From contig NC_086022.1 of the NCBI RefSeq assembly GCF_036323735.1, positions 66,599,202 through 66,663,201 on the forward strand: a stretch of 64,000 bases of DNA. The letters are read 5' to 3'. Position numbers and translations under genes: made by a program. Of the stretch, positions 36,691 through 49,175 are shown piece by piece (position 1 is the stretch's first letter; each line of letters starts with the position of its first letter). The notes beneath the pieces are model-generated. The model ran no database searches. It was not told where the DNA came from and was given only the letters and a program-made list of their open reading frames with translations. The stretch is from Rattus norvegicus (taxonomy: Eukaryota; Chordata; Mammalia; Rodentia; Muridae).

Positions 36691-37522
36691 AACCTGAATA
36701 TGAAACTGAAGAATCACAGCAATGGCAGTAGTCATAAAACGGCAGCAGCGATAGTAAAATTTGACTGCAAGTTTTCATAACTAGAGTGCTCATAAACAAA
36801 TAGCCCTTGCTCTCCTGCTCTTTCCTATCAGTATCCTGGTCAGATCTCTGCATGAGCACCACCCACGGAGAGTGCATGTGACAGTTGAGTCATGCTGCTA
36901 ACGAGAGTTACCGTGAAGCTAAGGAAACTGGAGTTGATAATTGTTTAGGTCCCACCATGTACCCACTACACTGCACACATACTGGGCAATGCTACTCGAA
37001 ATGAGCAAACATTAGGATGGATTTCCAGCATGTGCCTGGAAAGCATCCTCATCAATCAGCCCTATCCCCAAATGCTATCGTCCCTAGTCTTTTTATTTAG
37101 TCCATGGAGCACCAGGAATTCTAAGAAGGCATTGTGCATGGCAGGAGATTAACAGGCTCCTGAGACATCTGGAGTTTGGACTCCTCCCTCATTGTCTGTC
37201 TTGAACCCAAGAAACATGACAACTGTGCCTCCTCAGTCTCTAAGCTAAGCCTGATAAAACACAGAGAATACTAGGCTTGATTGAGGCTTCTTAAGTGGAA
37301 GCTAGTATCTCATGGTCGAAAGAACGGTGTCTGAGTTTTATCCCTGGCTCTTGGTGGTGACTTGACTTTCTGGTCTGTTTGAAGGATAGAACACTGAAGA
37401 TTCTTGTCTCTTCTGTTAAGAGTTACACAAACTGGGTCTGTCAATCACATGGCCATGAGTCCAGCTCTCAGGAAAAGATTCATCTGAAGACATGTTAAGG
37501 AGATGGGAGGAATAATTATCCC

Positions 37523-37918
37523 TTTAATGAGATGAAAGACCTCTCAGAAGCCCCACCTCCTACACAGCTGCTTAGCACACCAGGCACCACCTACCCTGTG
37601 AACTTTCATTTGCTCTAAAACTGGAACTTTTCCTTGGCTTTCTGTCCAGAGGCATAAATATGCCTTCTCTAACACTCTAGGTTTGTTTTTTCTAAAATCC
37701 CACATTCCTTCCACCATGCAACTACTTGATGACCTCCATTGCAAAACAGGCTGGCTTTCTTGTACCCAAAGTTATGGTTTTCTCTCTCCCTCTTCTCTAT
37801 CTCCCTCCTCAAGGTTTACAGCTTGCTTGTCCTGTTGCTCACTCTCATAAATTCCAATAAAATCATCCTCTGGCTTTCTTCCAATTTCATTTCTAAATTC
37901 TTTTATTAATGAGATGAA
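37523..37918. repeat. 13-bp direct repeats flanking about 370 bp
   Basis: TTAATGAGATGAA occurs at 37524-37536 and again at 37906-37918. The enclosed segment carries CCAATAAAATCATCC near its right end. The pattern suggests a retroposed insert with target duplications, but I cannot name the insert and no clear poly-A tail is seen. A coincidental repeat is possible. Confidence 0.4.
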
Positions 37919-38890
37919 GAGCCCATACAAAGAAACCCCTATTTCTCCAGTAATATGTAGATAAGAGGAAGAACACTAGCTGGGCCCTGAAAGGTGTGTC
38001 CAAGCACTGAAACCAGAATGCACACCTTCCCCCTCTCCTTGATTTTCAGGTCAGAAGGTGGAGTCAAACTCATTTCTAGAACAAGGGATACTGGTTCACA
38101 AGTGCATAATATATATCCGTGGCATTCTGGGTTGTGTAAATACACTAACATCATTCATCTTGATAATTCAAGCATAAAGGTCTATGGATGATAACATATG
38201 AAATAAAGTGCTAAAGTCCTAAAGTGGATTTTATGTAAATAATACTGAATTTTAAAATATCTTCTTAAAGTACACTGCATGCTTCTGGATCTTTTGATGT
38301 AGAATACCCATGCATATCATAATCTGTACTCCGTTCGTGACCAGTGCATAGCTTTCCGTACTACAGAGGACGACAGAGGTAAGTCCCTCTGCCTTACCCT
38401 CCGGCCTCACCCCTGCAAACCACTGCTCAGGTGCAGTTTCCTCAGTGCCAGCTTCTAAACAGCTTTCATTCCGGAAAGTCAGGTAATCGATGTTTGCAAC
38501 CTTGGTAATTGCTCTTCAGTATCTTAATGGGATTGGGAATAAGCCTGGGAGATGCACCTTTGGGTGTGTTTGTGAGATGCATTACAGACAGAATGAACTG
38601 ACGTACGATCAACGGTGGGTAGCACCTTGCTTGGGCAGACTGAGGCAAAAGCAGGGTTGCCAGACCTTCCTCCTACCCGCCTGCCTGCCAGCATCTTTTT
38701 CTTCCTCAATAAACCTGTCCTGAGCTGCTGCCACCATTCTCTTTTGACTTCAGATTCTTGCCTCATTGGCCTTACATAGACCACACAGAGACTATCCAGG
38801 GTGTCTCTGCATTGTAAACTGTATAGCTATTGGGTACAGCATCCAGGTAACCAATATCAGGCTACCCAGCCCCTACCACATAAGCCAGTT

Positions 38891-38895
<5 letters not shown>

Positions 38896-38953
<58 letters not shown>
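38896..38953 (+). repeat. (CA)n microsatellite, 29 units
   Basis: Uninterrupted CA dinucleotides. Confidence 0.98.
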
Positions 38954-38956
<3 letters not shown>

Positions 38957-39138
38957 TGCTCTATTGGTTCTGCTCCTCTAGAAGGCCCTGCCTCATAAAA
39001 TAATCATATCCAAAGCTAGGCAAGTCCTCAATGACAGCCCAAGGTCTTTTCCACAGTAGTAAATACAAAGAACATGGTTCTATTTCCTCCATTGGTAGTA
39101 GCTATTTCAGTGGATCCAACATGCTAAGTAATAACTTC

Positions 39139-39480
39139 TTGGTTTACATGTTAGACTGTTCCAGACAAATACCCAAGAGAAACCGTTTAAATGAGGAAAA
39201 TTTTATGTTGGCTCAAGGTTTCAGGGCTTTCTTCCCATCTCATTTGTTGAAGTAGAGTGTCATGGTGGAGAGGCTTGCTGGAGCACAGTTAGTTGTTCAC
39301 CTCACAGCAGCCCGGAAACAGAGAGAGGGGAAGAGACAGGATCTACTCTTTAAATGCATGGCCCCTAAAATCTGCTCCCTCCGACTGAGCCCTAACTGCC
39401 AGCAGTCCATTCAGCAATCACTCCACACAGAATCCAACTCCTCCTCAAAAGCACCTGAAAAGCTCACGCAGTACACAGGC
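39139..39480 (-). mobile_element. Possible old MaLR LTR relic
   Basis: The order of pieces AAATTTTATGTTGGCTCAAGG...GTTTCAGGG, GTCATGGTGGAGAGGC, GTTCACCTCACAGCAGCCCGG and AACAGAGAGAGGGGAAGAGAC, then AAATGCATGGCCCC, resembles antisense mammalian MaLR LTRs. It is diverged, without clear ends. Confidence 0.35.
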
Positions 39481-40376
39481 CTTCAGCAGAATGCTTCACA
39501 CATCCAGCCAGAGCACAACGTTTCTGGGGTTGGTGTCTGGATTGTTGAAACTCACTTGACTACAGCTGAATACCAAGTGTCTGGGCAGATGCTGCTCAAA
39601 ACAGAACTTATTCTTAGTTACATCGAACTTCTTTGTTTTGAAGATTTAAACAGAACATAGAAACATGGTTTCTGTACTGCTGCTCAGCTCATGCACTGAC
39701 CTCCCGGCCTACACTTTGTGGCACTACCCCTAAGGCTGTGGAACATTTACAAGGTAGGACCTGGCTGGTAGAATTGAGTCTCTGAGGGTGAGGCCTTTGA
39801 GTCCACCTCGGGCTTACATCTGCTTTTTGTGCCTCCTTGGTCTACCACTGTGTGACCAAGCCACAAACACTGACTCCTGCCACCGCAGACTGTGCCACTT
39901 CACTGATGGACTAAAAACATTTTGAAACCTTTCCTCCCTTACTTCTGTAAGGCATGTTCATCACAGCAACACATAATTACGAATACAACAGGAAATACAG
40001 AATGAGTACACTGCATGTTGGAATCTAGATACATGCCAAATGCATTTCACCAGCCCCCCCAAAAAAATTAGCCAATGTTTCTTTCAGTCTGAGAAATGGT
40101 CAAATGGATCAAGTATAAATAATTAACAAAGCATGTAAATGGTTGTTTGTTTATCTTTTTATATTGAGAGTCGTTGGTTACAGAACATAACACTAAAGAC
40201 TGTCTAAGACACTAAACACGTTTTAAGAAGTAAAATTACAAAGGACGTATTGATGTGTGTTCGTCGGTGAGTTTAAAAGCTCTCTGGACTTGCTGCACTA
40301 GACATCAGTGCTCTCAATAAAGATCCCGGTTCCATCCTCGTTGCTATTCTAAATAAGCAGAGTAGCCTGCAAGCAT

Positions 40377-40390
40377 GGGGGGGGGGGGGG
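40377..40390 (+). repeat. Poly-G run (14 G)
   Basis: Homopolymer of 14 G followed by CAGG. Confidence 0.96.
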
Positions 40391-40845
40391 CAGGTGTCCT
40401 GGATGCTTTAACAATGGTAACAAATGTTATGAGAGCAATTGTGTGGTTCACAGCCCAGTGTATCTCACTGATGAAAGCCTATCAGAACACAGCTAAACAA
40501 CAGTGCTGTGCTTTAGGGCAGGGGTGGGGAACATAGCAGACGGACTGGAAGAGAAGACACATGACAAGTGCTGGCTCGACACTATCTGTTCCCATGCAGC
40601 AAGCTCTGTTGCTACTCAGTGTAGGCAGAACTGCCCACCAAACTGCAGGTCTCCTCAAGTCAGGAATAAAGCTGCATGAACCTCTGTAGCCGGGGCCTCC
40701 AGGGACAGACTGGATCAGAACCAGACACTAGTGCATGGATGGACTTTCCTCATAACCAGACACGGGTACATGCGTACCACTATCTCATACAGCATTTAAC
40801 TGCAACCCTATCCCACTTAACCATGTCTCTTGGTTATAATTCTCT

Positions 40846-40850
<5 letters not shown>

Positions 40851-40932
<82 letters not shown>
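40851..40932 (+). repeat. Compound (GT)23-(AT)18 microsatellite
   Basis: 46 bp of GT units passing directly into 36 bp of AT units with no interruption. Confidence 0.98.
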
Positions 40933-40934
<2 letters not shown>

Positions 40935-41026
40935 TCCCCCAAAGGTTATTTTTCCCTCCTTTGAGTAAGAGATAGAATTTCTAGTAAGTTACAATGAATA
41001 TCAGCTGGTAGTTCATAGAGTTTTGT

Positions 41027-41142
41027 AAGAAGAGAAAGGAAGGGAGGGGAGACAGAGGGAAGAAAGTAAGAACAGGAAAGGAAGAATGGAGAGGGAAAGG
41101 GAAGGAAGGGGAGGGTGGAAACACAAAACAGAACTGAAGAGA
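41027..41142 (+). repeat. Purine-rich GGAA/GGGA tract
   Basis: About 115 bp nearly free of pyrimidines on plus. It makes a polypyrimidine tract in the Dgki transcript. Confidence 0.9.
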
Positions 41143-41201
41143 AGAGGGGAGGGGTAAATGGAAACAGAATGGGAAGTGAAGGAACATGGCTGGGGATTTG
41201 A

Positions 41202-41343
41202 TGGCTCTGTTTGATAGGCACAGTGTTTATGAATGGATTGGCATAGCGTTTATGAATGGACTGGTGGCTCTGTTTGATAGGCATAGTGTTTATGAATGGA
41301 CTGGTGGCTCTGCTTGATAGGCATAGTGTTTATGAATGGATTG
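41202..41343 (+). repeat. 40-bp tandem repeat, 3 full units plus one partial
   Basis: The unit starts TGGCTCTGTTTGATAGGC and ends GTTTATGAATGGACTGG. Full copies are at 41202-41241, 41265-41304 and 41305-41343 (39 bp, last base lost). A 23-bp 3' fragment sits between the first two (41242-41264). Copies differ by only one to three substitutions, so the array is recent. It is not a transposon I know. Confidence 0.95.
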
Positions 41344-42378
41344 TCACTTTCTTCCTGCCCAAGATAACCAAAATAAAGTTCATCACTCTCAACAACCTCA
41401 AGTTTGAACTCAAGAAGTAAGCGTCACGAGATGAGCTGCCCCTTTCCCAGTAAGCCTTCTTTCTCCTTAACAGTGGAACGTGTTCTGCTGCACACTGACT
41501 ACAGGCCGACAGGAGTCTTAAGAACTAAATCAAGCTGCCCTCGCCCATCTCCAACACAAGTGGAGAGAGCAGCTGAAGGGACTCCATGGCAACGCTTTCC
41601 CTGCTTTAGCAGGATCAGGGGTCCTGGTCACCAGCCTCCTCTGAGGGTTCCTAGGACACCTGGACAGTATACAATGAGGAAATAGCTACTTCTACTGACC
41701 CCTGCTTTTGAGGATGTGAAGAGGCTTCAGAGAGAAAGAGGTGCTGGGCCAGGGAAAAAGCTTTAAACAGGAAGCCATGGTACCAGGAGCTGGGAGAGGT
41801 ATTTAGGACACTATTAAGATCTATTGAGCCTGACTGGGAAAAAAAAGAGGTTAAGGAGGCTGCTGGTGGCAGTGGCGGGAGGAAGGAGGAAGAGAGTGGC
41901 AGGGGGAGATTTGCCTACCAGATGACTGGTCCCCTTGGCCTTCTTGGACCAGAAACTGAGGGAGTGCCAGGAACCAAAGAGGAAACAGCAAACCAGCCAA
42001 GCAGCTAAAGTGGCTCCCATGCTCCACCCCAAAGACCCCGAAGCCTAGCAGTGGTAGCCCCGGTGGGAGGATGGAAAGGAAAGCTCATACTCCCACAAGG
42101 CTGGCCTGATCTTCTTTTCCTCTTTAGACAGAGGCTTGAGGAGGATTAATAAAGCCTTTAGAATGTCAGGACTATGGTATCCTTCAGGGGAAAACAGCAA
42201 CTCTGGGCAACGCTGACAGAACTTTGTGGCTGTATAATTCAAGGTAAATGAAATTTTTTGATTTATTTTAAAGTCTAATTAGAAGAAATGACAAGCAAAC
42301 TTGGCAGGTCCTGCCTCTCTGGGGAGCCTGGGATGCAATCTGCAAATTGGCATTGGGAAAAATGAGGATTGACATTAC

Positions 42379-42432
42379 CTGAGAGTCCCATTTTTGTGGC
42401 TTGAGAGTCCCATTTTTGTGGCTTGAGAGCCC
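42379..42432 (+). repeat. 22-bp tandem repeat, about 2.5 copies
   Basis: Unit TTGAGAGTCCCATTTTTGTG followed by GC, at 42379-42400 (first base C), 42401-42422 and a partial to 42432. Confidence 0.93.
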
Positions 42433-43835
42433 GAGCTGAACTTCTACCATCATTCATGGTGTCTCTTCTTTTCTACTCACACAGTACAGACCATTTTAGA
42501 AAAGTCAGCCAGGAAGGTGTCGGCTGCAATTCCAGCATACTCTTATGAGAGGAGCACAGGCCATCACCAAGTCTTTGTGTGACAACGGGACCTCATGACC
42601 TCAGATAAAGGAGCACATGTCCTCATGAGTCTGTGACTCAGATAGCAACTCAGGTTGCCCTAGAAGTTTGACTGCAGGAGACTGGTGCTGGGTTAGAAAT
42701 GGCAAGCACTCATCTTGAGTCCTGCTGGCCATGCTAAAGAAGAGGCCTTCGTCCATCATCACTATGAACAGCAACCCTATTGGGCAGACCTCTCATAGGA
42801 GGCTATGAGGGTAATGTCCCTCAGAGACAGCTCTACCAAATACCATAAATGCTAAATGATACCTAAAATACTTCAGAATATCTAAGAGAAAGGGCAACAT
42901 GGACAACGGGATAGTGGGTGGAGACTTAGACAGGTGCACCAAATCCCTCAGGCCACGTATTAATATATAAAAATGTAACTGAATCCCTTTGTGCCAGTTA
43001 TTGGTAACTATGATGGCCTGATGTGTCCTACAGAAGTAACAACCTGTTGAGTACCGACTTTTGCAAACAGATCACCGTAACCAGCATCCTGTACACATGC
43101 AGTGTAAGGACTATGCAAGCCGTAAAGAGAAGGGAACCTCCATCTTCTGGGAAAGCTGATATTATACTGGAGAAGAACTTGAGATATAGTGACATAGAAT
43201 ATGGCAGAATTAAAGAAATGGTTCAGATAATAAAACAGTCACACAGAAGAGAGAAGGGGCTCAGAGGCTGATTCTGCGAGAACAATCCCAAAGAGAGTGA
43301 AGTCTTGATTTCGGTCTTAAAAGACATGCATTTGGAAACTTTAACACATTCCAGTAGGGGAAGACCTCAAATCTTGCTGTTTAAGAGGTACTGTCGTCTC
43401 CTAAACTGATTTTAGTATTGTTCCGGGTATAGAGCAGTCTGGGCTCACAGGTGGCCATTTCCATGTGTTCTCAGAGACAAGGGTTGGTGGCTAGGTGTGT
43501 GGTGGGGAGAGGGGTCGAATAACCTCAGTGTTGGGGAAGAGCAAGTGTGAAGAGAAGCTCAGAGGCACAAGGACATGGGGAGATGTTTGAGGAGTGGCCA
43601 GGGCACCAGCGTTGGTTATCAGAGCACATTCAACGGTCATGAGTCCAAGCATCAATGGCAGACCAGACTGTCTGGGGGTCATTAGATTATAGTTAAGATG
43701 TTGTCTTTATATCTTAATGAGAATAAACCACCAAGACTGCAGTGAGGAGCTGATCTAGAGTGATGGTGATGGGAGAGAAAAGCAAAGCAAAGCGCAGGGG
43801 GGAGTGGGGGGAAGCAAGACTTCGTTGATCAGCTC

Positions 43836-44190
43836 TGTCTCTGTGAAAAAATACTCTGGATAGTCAACTTAATAAACAGGGAGGTTTCTCTTGACTCGTG
43901 ACTTCAGGCTTTGCAGTCTTCAGGCCTTTGGGCCACAGTGTATCATTGCAGGTATATGTGGCAAAGGTGGCTGCTGGAAACAGAAGGAGACACAGAGGGA
44001 CCGAGATTCTTCAGAGGCAAGTGCCCAGAGACTCACACTCCTTCCATTAGAACCATTTCCAAAAGGCTGTACCACCTCCCTGTACAGTCACGTGCTGGGA
44101 GGCCAAATCTGTAACACAAGCTTTAGGAGAAAATGTTGGGCCAAAAGCACGACAGTGACTGAGAACAGTTCTTTCCAGTAGAACCCAGGT
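43836..44190 (-). mobile_element. Possible LTR relic, antisense
   Basis: GTGAAAAAATACTCTGGATAG, a run of CTGGAAACAGAAGGAGACAC, then AACCATTTCCAAAAGGCTG with TACCACCTCCCTGTAC is reminiscent of antisense rodent LTRs. Identity is low and no ends are visible. Confidence 0.3.
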
Positions 44191-46042
44191 CTCTGGGAAG
44201 GATAGCTCTAACCTCTCACACTCTCACCCTGTTTTTCAATAGAACAATCTGTAGTCCAGGATGGTCTCAGCTCAAGCCTTGGTCAGCTCTGCTATGCCGT
44301 TCACCTGGTTGACTGTGCACATTTAAGAGTTTCCTCCTGGGCTCTGGTTGAAATGCCTTGGAGTACTATAATAAAACCCATTTAGTGTGCACTTTCAGCC
44401 CTGTGTTTTGTTCCGAGGAATGTCAGCCAAAGCATCCTGCTTGTGAAGTGCTTGCGTTCCCAGAGGCATGTCTGCTGAGTAGCCTCAGGTATGCACAGAG
44501 ATCTTGAGCTAAGCCAGGACCCCCACCTGAGCTGGTGCACAGAAGGGCAGATAGCACATGCCTCCTAAGAGATACACAGAAAGGATGAAGAAAAGCACTA
44601 TCCCGGCATTGTTTGCACACCAATAAAACATGCATCCTGTAGCAGCCAGTATATCTCACTGCTCTCAACTGAAAAGAAGACAAGGAAGCAGATCTTAGAT
44701 GAGAAAGCCAATGGAGGCTGTGGATTTTGTGAACTAGTTGACTGTAAGAATAGTAAGGTTCTCCCTGGGAAGTAACCAACCAGGACCCACCCAGGAAGCA
44801 ATTTGGTAAGCACCAGAGATTCCTAATGGTTGGTTAGCATCCAACCCTGTCTTCCTCCATATCAAGGAAAGCTACCAAGAGAACAGTGGAGGGTTCCTCT
44901 TCTCTGGGATGGAGAAACATGGAGGCACACCTCAACAGCGTGCTCTTATATTGCAATGCCCACTCTCTGAAATCGATTCATGTTAGCAAATTTAATATTT
45001 TTCGTAGTGAAAGGCTTATATGTACTTCACAGAGTGAGGAATGTTTCTGCCAGTAGCAGACCTCATATATACACCTTGTGGAACTGTTATGTGCAGCAGC
45101 CTATACTGCATGCTTGCAAAAGCACATTCTTTGACGTTCATGCAATGACGAACTTGCCTGACACTTTTTTTTTCAAAGAATATTCCTAACATTTAACAGG
45201 ACAGACCGTAGTACAAGGTCTCCCTGAGGGACTTTACCAGAAAGCTACACCATGTATCCCAGAACTCCTTTTTGTGGAATGCAGTTGAGTGACTACTGCG
45301 TACCTCTGCCCCTTTTGTCAACTCCTTACCTAAAATTTAAGTCTTGTTATTGAGATGTGCAACGAATGGAGACTTGTGAGTGTTCCTTGTGAGAAGTGTG
45401 GAGAATGGCCCTACAACTGTGCATGAGCTGTCACAGCCAAATAAAGTGGTATCAACACACAGAGGGATCTGAGATGGAGATGAAGACACTACACTGTTGC
45501 TCTCTGTTCCCCTTCTCTGACTGGTCCTAGGTTTCTGTCCTCCTCTGGCACAGCTGTGACACAAAGAAAAGGATGTCAGCCCAGTGACTCAGAGAAATTG
45601 CCAGCATTGTGTTGATATTTGAATCCTCTTCCTACCTCTTGTCTTACCCAAGACAATAACATCTCATTGTATTTCACGACCACTGTTACTGTTAGTTTCT
45701 GGATGCCGTTGCTCTCTGCTCTTGTGCCTCCCTTACAGCTTTGGATTTGCCGGTCTTTTCTTTCTTTTTTATACTTGCTTCTCTATGCATCAATGGACAG
45801 TCACTAATTAAAAACTTTGTCATAGGCAAACTTTTGCTGCCACCACTGCTCATGTGACTCTTCTATGTTAGAGCTGTATGCTTTACTGAAAGCTTGATTT
45901 AGCTTACAGAACAAAGCTGCCACATAGCTTAGAGTGAATTGAACGAATTGATAATATATGTATAAAATTGTGTTTACATACAGACATATATGCATATGAT
46001 TACAAATTGCAGACACCAATAAGTAGGACTGACAGAAGCTGT

Positions 46043-46044
<2 letters not shown>

Positions 46045-46081
<37 letters not shown>
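46045..46081 (+). repeat. (AC)n microsatellite
   Basis: About 18 AC units. Confidence 0.97.
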
Positions 46082-46083
<2 letters not shown>

Positions 46084-46228
46084 TTAAGCACACAGATATG
46101 ATTGATAATGGCTGCATGTATTACAGAAGTCATAAGGTTGAAAAGTTAATGGGAAATGGTATCCTGAGGTCATCTCAATGGCTTTCTCACTCTCCAGGGT
46201 GAGACACAGCAGAGAATTAAGGCTTGAT

Positions 46229-46275
46229 ATTATATATATACATATATATACATATATATACACATATATATATGC
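46229..46275 (+). repeat. (TA)n / TATACA-rich tract
   Basis: Alternating TA with regular CATATATA phases (ATATATACATATATATACAT). Confidence 0.93.
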
Positions 46276-46445
46276 TTAAACTGCGATCCTTGAATGAATT
46301 AAGCATCATTTGCGCCATTTTCCTTGTTATACACATTTATCAGCTCACTTTGTAGAAACAAAAGTGAAAGTTTCCAACCCCTATTTAGAGGTATCTGCTT
46401 TAATGTGTATTACATGTCTGTTGAAAAAGAAAAAAGCATGTCAAT

Positions 46446-46576
46446 CCAGGCAGTGGTGACATATGCCTTTAATCTCAGCACTCAGGAGGCAGAGGCATTA
46501 GGATCTCTAAGTTCAAGGCTAGCATGGTCTACATAGTTAATTCCAAGAAAGCTAGGAATATACAGAGAATTTCTGT

Positions 46577-46577
<1 letters not shown>
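46446..46577 (+). mobile_element. B1 SINE
   Basis: GGCAGTGGTGACATATGCC, TTTAATCTCAGCACTCAGGA, GGCAGAGGCATTAGGATC, AAGTTCAAGGCTAGCATGGTC, then the second B1 arm and the end GAATTTCTGTCTGAGAG, where the A-tail position is taken by the GA array. 7SL-derived and moderately diverged. Confidence 0.92.
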
Positions 46578-46626
<49 letters not shown>

Positions 46627-47056
46627 GGGGAGGGAGGGAGGGAGAGACAGAAAGAGACAGAGAAGGAGGGAGAGAGAGGGAGGGAGAGAGAAGAGACAGA
46701 GAGGGTGGGAGGGAGGGAAAGAGAGAGAGACAGAGAGAGACAGAGAAGGAGGGAAGGAGGGAGAGAGAGAAGAGACAGAGAGGGAGGGAGGGAGAGAGAG
46801 AGACAGAGAGACAGAAGGAGGGAAGGAGAGAGAGGGAGGGAGGGAGAGAGAGAGACAGAAAAGAAGGGAGGGAGGGAGAGAGGGAGGGAGGGAGAGAGAG
46901 AGGAGAGAGAGGAGGAGGGAGGGAAAGAGAGGGAGGGAGGGAGAGAGAGACAGAAAAGGAGGGAGGGAGGGGGAGAGAGGGAAGGAGGGAGAGAGAGAAG
47001 AGACAGAGAGGGAGGGATGGAGGGAGAGAGAGAGAGGAGAGACAGAGAGAGACAGA

Positions 47057-47106
<50 letters not shown>
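46578..47106 (+). repeat. (GA)n/(GGGA)n polypurine array, about 530 bp
   Basis: Mosaic of GAGAGA, GGGAGGGA and GACAGAGA units with pure (GA)n blocks at both ends (46578-46622 and about 47060-47105). It directly follows the 3' end of a B1. Long open frames here (Ser-Leu-Pro on minus, Arg-Glu-Gly on plus) are composition artefacts. Confidence 0.98.
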
Positions 47107-47109
<3 letters not shown>

Positions 47110-48597
47110 AACCACATCAAGTTGTGGCAAAGAAGCTACCCCTGAACTGCTACCTCCCACATTCTAAGCTATTAGTGACATAATAAAGACAGTGGCTTCT
47201 GCCTAATCTAGCTCCAACAGATCAATATCAAAGCCATGGGCTACATTAAACCATATCACCAACTAGCAACACTGTTCCCCAATACACAAAGCTGCCTATA
47301 CGAGTTTGAATGAGGGCATCACTGGCACAAACAGAGGCTTATTAGAAGCCTGGCAGTGTGATGTATGCAGTAGGTGCACTATAAGTACAGCTCCCTTTCG
47401 GTCACTTTACAGTAGCTGTGGGATTAGGCAGCTGGCCCAAGAAGAACTAGGTAAGGACTAAGCAGTAGTAAGTCCACTGCCTGCCACCGGGTTAGGTTTT
47501 AAAATTTATTTGCCAGTGGTCAATTGGGGAACCAAGAAAGATAAGGACAAATATATACCACTTGATAAAATTGGTTCATTTATTCTGTTCTCTAGATGAG
47601 CTTTTAGCAACCACACTGTGACCAACTCTAAGACAATGATGAAAAGCAGTCCATAATTCCCAAGATCAGGTAAAATGGGTTTTGGTAGGCAGAGCAGGTC
47701 AACGAATCAACAGTGACTGTAAAACCTCTCTCTCAAGAGCCTTAAAGATAAGGCAGGAATTCAGACATCACAACTTATACATGTGGTGACATTTAAATGT
47801 CAGAAGTGTCAGAGCTGACCTAGTGACAAGTGTCTGTGTGTGCATGTCTTTCAACGATCGCCCCACTCATTCGTTCCCTGGAGCTCACTGGGAACCTATG
47901 CAGTGAAGGCACTTGGTCTCAGTGTTGAGGAGCCAAGAATATAAAATTAACAAAAGGGTCTAACAGTGGAAACACACAAATGAGTGACGGGAGGGACAGA
48001 TGGCTGTTTAAACATAACAGAAAGGTGGGTAGACTAGAGAAGACGCTGAGTCAAAGGACAGCATGACTTTGGAAGGGTCGGTTACTTCACCACGAATGAG
48101 CCTGACCTCAAGTTCCTTCAGTGAACATTACATGTGCCTCTAGATCACTACTCATGGGTTACTCTTCCTATAGGTTTGGTGTCTCAGAGCCACTTGAGGT
48201 ATATTTGGGGGGACAATGTCTTTGAGATACACCACTCAAGGAGGAAAGAATTCAGTGACTCTTCCTATGTACCATTAATGGCTTTGACATAAAGCTGTCC
48301 ACACTATCTTATTAAGGGAAATATAAGAAGCCAGTTGCAGGTCAAGCATACTGTCCAGATGTGAAACTCAGGCTTAAAGTCGATGAAAACAATAGCAGAT
48401 GTTACCGAGAGCCTGGAGATCTCAGAGCCTAGATTCAAAGCCAGGTCATTCCATTCACCCACCTGAATGGCACCCTCCTCCTCTAAAATGAAGACATCAA
48501 GGCACACTTTTCCATTTCCTCATGTTTAAAATAATTTCCATCCTGGCCTAAGGGGCAGGACTAACAATAGTAAAAATGTTGCTATAAAACAGAGATA

Positions 48598-48905
48598 AGA
48601 GATGGGGAAGACAGCTCAATGGGTAAAGTAATTCCTGTATAATCCTGAGGATCTGAATAGTGTTCCCCAGAACCCACATAAAAGCCAGGTGTGGTGCGAC
48701 TTGTCTCTCCCCAGAACTGTCTAGGAGAAAAGCTGATCCTGGGATCCCACTAGTCAGCCAGTATAGACAAAATGGCAAGCATCAGGCTCAATAGGAGACT
48801 CAACTTCAAAATTATGGTGGAAATTAAAAGAGCAATAAAGGAAGACCCAGTGTTGACCTATGGCCTCTACACATGCAACTGTGCCCAAGCACACACATGA
48901 ATTTC
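48598..48905 (+). mobile_element. B4 SINE, diverged
   Basis: AGATGGGGAAGACAGCTCAATG with TAAAGTAATTCC (tRNA-like head), GAACCCACATAAAAGCCAGG, TGTGGTGCGACTTGTC (B1-like body), CCAGTATAGACAAAATGG, then GTGTTGACCTATGGCCTC and TACACATGCAACTGTGCCC with a CA-rich tail. The order and spacing fit B4. Confidence 0.72.
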
Positions 48906-49123
48906 TCCCCAACATACACAGACAGAAACAACTTCAGAGGCAGGTAACAATTTTAAGTAACAGAAGATCCAAATATTGTAACAAAATTGAGTGTCTCAGA
49001 ACAAGAGTATTTTTTATCATTTTATTTAATATTCATGTATATAATGTGCTTGAATCAAATCCACCCCGATTCCCCCCTCCATCTTTCCCAGTCCTTTTCC
49101 CTCCCAATTTCATGCGATTTCTT

Positions 49124-49128
<5 letters not shown>

Positions 49129-49173
<45 letters not shown>
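49129..49173 (+). repeat. (AC)n microsatellite, 22 units
   Basis: Uninterrupted AC dinucleotides. Confidence 0.98.

Positions 49174-49175
<2 letters not shown>

Noticed and set aside
46482..47160. Ser-Leu-Pro-rich open frames of about 200 codons (minus) and an Arg-Glu-Gly frame (plus)
   Set aside because: Composition artefact of the (GA)n array next to a B1.
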